A stretch of DNA of 36,918 nt from an uncultured Brevibacillus sp. (lineage in GTDB: Bacteria > Bacillota > Bacilli > Brevibacillales > Brevibacillaceae): positions 1 to 36,918 of the forward strand of contig CAMIVR010000045.1 in the NCBI GenBank assembly GCA_946402065.1, read 5' to 3'. Shown one piece after another: positions 33,600 through 36,918 of the stretch. Below the pieces are notes generated by a model, which was not told where the DNA came from, searched no databases, and saw only the letters and a list, made by a program, of their open reading frames with translations. How positions within the stretch are numbered: position 1 is the first letter of the stretch; each line of letters begins with the position of its first letter. A program made the position numbers and the translations under genes.

Positions 33600-33644
33600 T
33601 GTGTAAACCTCCTAAAGCAAAGCAATTACTAGATTCATTCTATC

Positions 33645-33653
33645 ATTATACCA
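33645..33653 (-). promoter_or_regulatory. Extended -10 promoter of the coiled-coil/glycosidase pair
   Basis: TGGTATAAT on the minus strand (33653-33645) is a consensus TGnTATAAT extended -10 element. The -35 region 17 bases upstream is poor, which extended -10 promoters tolerate. The SD follows about 30 bases downstream. Confidence 0.55.
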
Positions 33654-33710
33654 TTGAAATGCGAGACAGATATTTATTAAAAGATTGCAATTTCTTTAAA
33701 AAACAAAGAA

Positions 33711-33735
33711 CAGGAACCTATTTGGTAGGTCCCTG
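33711..33735 (-). terminator. Terminator overlapping the end of the MFS exporter gene
   Basis: CAGGGACCTA (33735-33726, minus strand) pairs with TAGGTTCCTG (33720-33711) with one wobble, then TTCTTTGTTTTTT. The stop codon lies within the hairpin. Confidence 0.85.
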
Positions 33736-35265
33736 CTCAACTGCTTCTTGCGGCTTTTTCTTTTTAATGAAGAAAAGCACACAGATCAGCGACAAAAAGA
33801 TCGGTATGGAGGCGATCAAGAATGTATCGTCTACTGCCCTGACCGCTGCTTCCTTTTGAATAAGCCCGGCAAGCATCGAGGTACCGGCAGCTTTGGCGGT
33901 AGCCAAATCCACCCCAGACTGCACGTACAGCCCCGTGATGCTTTGAATGAAAGAATTCGCCGGAATCGAATCGTAACCGACTGATTCCGTAATCATTGCG
34001 CCATGGGCGGTTTGTCTCGTCGTCATAATCGTCGTCAAGAGGGCGATCCCGAACGATCCGAGCACTTGCCGCATCAGATTGGACAGCGACGATGCCCGAC
34101 CGATCAAATGCCTTGGCACACTATTCGTTCCGACGGTGGACAACGGCATCATACACAGTCCGATCCCGATCCCGCGAATGGTCATGGTGAGCACGAACCA
34201 CTGGTGCGAGGTGTCGGCCGACAGCAGGTGCAAATCGTAGGTGGTGATGCCCACGGTCAACAAACCGATCAAGCCAAGCGGGACGACGCCGAATTTGTCA
34301 AACAGCTTACCGCTGATCGGCATCATCAGCGCCATCGCCACAGACTGCGGCATCAGGAGCAGGCCGGATTCCAAGGCGGTCATGCCCTGGATGTTCTGCA
34401 AAAAGATCGGCGTCAGGAATATCCCGCCGTACATCCCGATCGTTACCATCCCCGAGGTTAACAAGCTCAAGGAGAACGTCGAGTTTTTCAGCAAGCGCAA
34501 ATCAATCAGCGGCTCTTCTTTGGTAAGCTGTACGTATACAAACAAGACGAGCGAAGAGACCGCGACGAACAGCAGGCTGACGATGTAGAACGAGGTCCAG
34601 CCCTCCGACTGCCCTTTACTCAAGGCGTACAGCAGCGTTCCGAAGGCGAGAATCGAGAAAAACGCGCCTGCTTTGTCGAACGTAAGCGTTTCTTTTTTCG
34701 GCGTTTCCTTCAGCAGGAACAACCCCATGATTATCGCAAACGCCCCGACGGGAAGGCTGAGGAAGAACAGCCAGCGCCAGCTTAAAAACTCGATCAGGTA
34801 GCCGCTCAACGTCGGACCGATCGCCGGTGCCGACATCGAGGCGACGCCCCACAACCCCAGGGCCATACCGATTTGGTGACGTGGGATAATCGAGTAAATG
34901 ATCGCCATTCCGATCGGCATGATCAGGCCGCCACCTAATCCCTGGATGATGCGAAAGATGATCAGACTCGTATCGCTCCAGGCGAGGCCGCACAGTGTTG
35001 ATGCGGCTACGAAGATGATCAGGGATACAAGATACGTCTTCTTCGTACCGAACTTATCTCCCATATAGCCGCTCAGCGGGATCACGACCGCTGAGGCGAG
35101 CATGAATCCGGTCAGCACCCATTGGATGGTCGCTGTATCCGAACCAAATACGTTGACCAGGTCAGGGAGCGCAATATTAATGAGACTGTTGTTCAAGACA
35201 GAGACAAACGTTCCGAGAATAATTGCGACCAAGGCCAACCATTTCGAGCGATCTTCTCCTGCCAC
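33718..35265 (-). CDS. DHA2-family MFS drug:H+ antiporter (EmrB/QacA type)
   Basis: The 515-residue protein has about 14 membrane segments, as expected for DHA2. It begins with NNSLINIALPDLVNVFGS, followed by TIQWVLTGFMLASAVVIPLSG (split at 47-66), GDKFGTKKTYL, and the antiporter motif region GGGLIMPIGMAIIYSIIPRHQ. WRWLFFLSLPVG near 168 is typical. It starts at GTG 35265 with AAGGAGG eight bases upstream, 13 bases after the adaptor gene. EmrB-type pumps work with an HlyD-type adaptor, as arranged here. Substrates cannot be deduced. Confidence 0.94.
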   Translation of the reverse strand: MAGEDRSKWLALVAIILGTFVSVLNNSLINIALPDLVNVFGSDTATIQWVLTGFMLASAVVIPLSGYMGDKFGTKKTYLVSLIIFVAASTLCGLAWSDTSLIIFRIIQGLGGGLIMPIGMAIIYSIIPRHQIGMALGLWGVASMSAPAIGPTLSGYLIEFLSWRWLFFLSLPVGAFAIIMGLFLLKETPKKETLTFDKAGAFFSILAFGTLLYALSKGQSEGWTSFYIVSLLFVAVSSLVLFVYVQLTKEEPLIDLRLLKNSTFSLSLLTSGMVTIGMYGGIFLTPIFLQNIQGMTALESGLLLMPQSVAMALMMPISGKLFDKFGVVPLGLIGLLTVGITTYDLHLLSADTSHQWFVLTMTIRGIGIGLCMMPLSTVGTNSVPRHLIGRASSLSNLMRQVLGSFGIALLTTIMTTRQTAHGAMITESVGYDSIPANSFIQSITGLYVQSGVDLATAKAAGTSMLAGLIQKEAAVRAVDDTFLIASIPIFLSLICVLFFIKKKKPQEAVEQGPTK

Positions 35266-35278
35266 TCAATTATCCTCC

Positions 35279-36508
35279 TTACTTAACAGAAACCTTGCCA
35301 CCATCAGTCAACTGTTCACTCGGATTAATGACGACCTGGTCATTGGCTTTCAAGCCGCTGTTGACATATACCCATTCGCCGTTTTTATCTTCCGTAGAGA
35401 CTTCAAGCAAATGCACGGTATCACCTGTTAGCTGATAGACATAGGTTTTCTGGTCTTTATTGACGAGCGCGGCTTTCGGCAGCTCCAGACGCGGCTCTCC
35501 GGTTGTCGCCAATGACGCATCGACGATCATCCCGGCCCGCAGGAGACCATCCGGATTGTCAACTTTGACTTTTACCGGAAACGTTGCACTCGTAGCGTCA
35601 GAGACAGGGCTGACAAATGTCACGGTTCCTGTGAAGCTCTTGTCGCCAAGCGCTGAACCTTTGATCTGTACCGTTGACCCTTGTTTCACCTGGTTCACTT
35701 GATCCTGATTGACGCTGAGCTGCACTTGCACCGGATTCATTTCAACTACCGTAATCAGCGGCGCACCCGGCTGTGCCAATTCTCCCGGATCGATGGAACG
35801 CTTCGCCACGATCCCGCTGATCGGCGATTTAATCGTCGTGTTGCTCAGGTTAAGCTGAGCCAGCTCCAATGCGGAACGGCTGCGGTCTACTTCAGCCTGC
35901 AACGCCTGAATCGTGTTGCCTGTCGCCCCGGCCTGGGACAGCTCGTACTGATCCTTCGCCTGCTCGTAAGTGGATTTCGCCCTGTCGAGATTGAGCTGTG
36001 CATTATCCAGGTCGTTTTGGGAAACAGCCCCGCTATCGAACAGATTTTTTATCCGATCAAAGTTTTTCTGGGCGTTATCGAGCGCCGATTTTTGCTGATC
36101 CATGTTGCTTTTCAGGCGATGCAGCTCTTCCGCACGGGTTCCCGCTTTGGTATCGGCCAGTTTTGCGCTTGCGCCGGAAATCCCCGCCTTGGCCTGATTT
36201 ACTTGCTGAACGTAATCATCTGATTCCAGCTGAACGAGCACGTCGCCTTGTTTGACAACGGCGCCTTCTTCTACGTTGACGCTGGCCACACGACCGGAAA
36301 TTTTGGAAACAACCTGAACTTCCTGATTCGGTGCAACTTTCCCGCTCACCATGGCGCCATTTGCTTGCGTGCTGCCCAGGGTAATGACTTTTACAGTAGG
36401 GTTCGCTTGTTCTTGACCGGCCTTGCCTTCTTCCGTACTACAGCCAGCGAAAGTCAACGTTAGTGATAGGAGGGCAAGTACAGACAGCATTTTTTGTTTT
36501 TTCTTCAT
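35279..36508 (-). CDS. HlyD/RND-type efflux adaptor lipoprotein
   Basis: The 409-residue protein has a lipoprotein signal, TFAGC with Cys23 as the lipidated residue, and belongs to the membrane-fusion protein family. A first biotinyl-lipoyl half (about 55-95, ISGRVASVNVEEGAVVKQGD) is followed by a long alpha-helical coiled coil (about 100-215). The second half, IKSPISGIVAKRSIDPGEL, lies near 230. Beta-barrel and C-terminal domains follow (AGMIVDASL). In Gram-positive cells such adaptors sit on the outer face of the membrane and assist pumps. It starts nine bases after the upstream adaptor and precedes the exporter. Confidence 0.93.
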   Translation of the reverse strand: MKKKQKMLSVLALLSLTLTFAGCSTEEGKAGQEQANPTVKVITLGSTQANGAMVSGKVAPNQEVQVVSKISGRVASVNVEEGAVVKQGDVLVQLESDDYVQQVNQAKAGISGASAKLADTKAGTRAEELHRLKSNMDQQKSALDNAQKNFDRIKNLFDSGAVSQNDLDNAQLNLDRAKSTYEQAKDQYELSQAGATGNTIQALQAEVDRSRSALELAQLNLSNTTIKSPISGIVAKRSIDPGELAQPGAPLITVVEMNPVQVQLSVNQDQVNQVKQGSTVQIKGSALGDKSFTGTVTFVSPVSDATSATFPVKVKVDNPDGLLRAGMIVDASLATTGEPRLELPKAALVNKDQKTYVYQLTGDTVHLLEVSTEDKNGEWVYVNSGLKANDQVVINPSEQLTDGGKVSVK

Positions 36509-36517
36509 GGTATCACC

Positions 36518-36918
36518 TTACTTTCCTTTCACGTGGATTTTGATCACAGTATTCATACCTGGTGCCAAATCCGCTCCGTTATTGCTGTCGATGGAGATTT
36601 TAATCGGGATCCGCTGTGTTACCTTCGTGAAGTTGCCGCTCGTATTCGTTGCAGGCAGCAAGGAGAAGGTCGAGTTCGTCGCTTTGCCGATCTCGCTTAC
36701 TTTCCCGGTGAATTTTTGCCCTTTCAGCGCGTCAACCGTAAAGTCAACCGCCTGACCCACATGCAGGCGACCGACCTCGCCCTCTTCAATATTGGCAGAA
36801 ATATACAGCGAGTTCATGTCGACGACCATCGCTACTGGTTGGCCAGCCGTTACCACCTCGCCTGTTTTTGCCAGCGTCTTGATGACCGTACCGCTGATCG
36901 GCGCACGAAGAATCGCAT
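36518..36918 (-). CDS. HlyD/EmrA-family efflux adaptor, 3' part only
   Basis: The frame is open to the right edge and gives the last 132 residues, in phase from base 36916. It opens with the second lipoyl half and beta barrel: RAPISGTVIKTLAKTGEVV, then MNSLYISANIEEGEVGRLHVG and ATNSTFSLLPATNTSGNFTK. APGMNTVIKIHVKGK closes it. The SLLPATNTSGNFTKV region is a hallmark of EmrA-type adaptors. The start, N-terminal anchor and coiled coil lie outside. A second, different adaptor follows directly. Confidence 0.9.
   Translation of the reverse strand, partial: AILRAPISGTVIKTLAKTGEVVTAGQPVAMVVDMNSLYISANIEEGEVGRLHVGQAVDFTVDALKGQKFTGKVSEIGKATNSTFSLLPATNTSGNFTKVTQRIPIKISIDSNNGADLAPGMNTVIKIHVKGK

Noticed and set aside
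1..36918. tRNA, rRNA, CRISPR arrays, transposase genes
   Set aside because: None was recognised on either strand; the only RNA element supported is the cobalamin riboswitch.

Overview
The window looks like a chromosomal segment of a moderately GC-rich Bacillota of the Brevibacillus/Paenibacillus kind. Genes have strong AGGAGG-type ribosome binding sites, frequent GTG/TTG starts, sigma-A promoters and U-tailed terminators, and the family set fits: CbiH60-type and His-tailed CbiX-type B12 enzymes, VanW, FliB, and a DHA2 exporter with lipoprotein adaptors. The genus is an inference; nothing here fixes it.

Layout from left to right. (1) 1-3255, minus: the first 1085 codons of a TcB/SpvB-type subunit of an insecticidal-type Tc toxin, running off the left edge, with its own sigma-A promoter. 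(2) 3700-5651: an alpha/beta hydrolase with a structured terminator and a tandem-GNAT acetyltransferase, both minus. (3) 5756-5998: a self-contained small unit with promoter, strong SD, a 28-codon ORF and two near-identical hairpins. (4) 6032-26930, minus: a nearly continuous 22-gene adenosylcobalamin operon behind a cobalamin riboswitch. (5) 27079-30609: glutathione peroxidase, a VanW protein, a divergent FliB-type protein and a small exported protein. (6) 30617-33653, minus: a PLP aminotransferase, then a membrane-anchored coiled-coil protein overlapping a phosphodiester-glycosidase-domain protein. (7) 33711-36918, minus: a multidrug-export operon of two HlyD-type adaptors (the first cut by the right edge) and a DHA2-type MFS pump.

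The B12 operon encodes cobalt uptake (cbiMNQO) and cobalt insertion into sirohydrochlorin (cbiX). Corrin-ring construction by the cobalt-early, oxygen-independent route follows (cbiL, cbiH60, cbiF, cbiG, cbiD, cbiET, cbiJ, cbiC), then amidation (cbiA, cbiP), adenosylation (cobA), aminopropanol-arm attachment (cobD, cbiB) and nucleotide-loop assembly (cobU, cobS, cobC). It also holds the remodelling amidohydrolase cbiZ. Missing from the window are cobT for lower-ligand activation and the sirohydrochlorin-forming genes. Most junctions are 4-base ATGA overlaps or gaps of a few bases, so translation is probably coupled along the operon.

The least explained features are the 28-codon unit at 5839-5925, a cascade of ATGA-coupled mini-ORFs between the riboswitch and cbiM, a long inverted repeat between cbiH and cbiX, a dispersed palindrome present at about 10.75 kb and 31.86 kb, and the Tc toxin gene itself.
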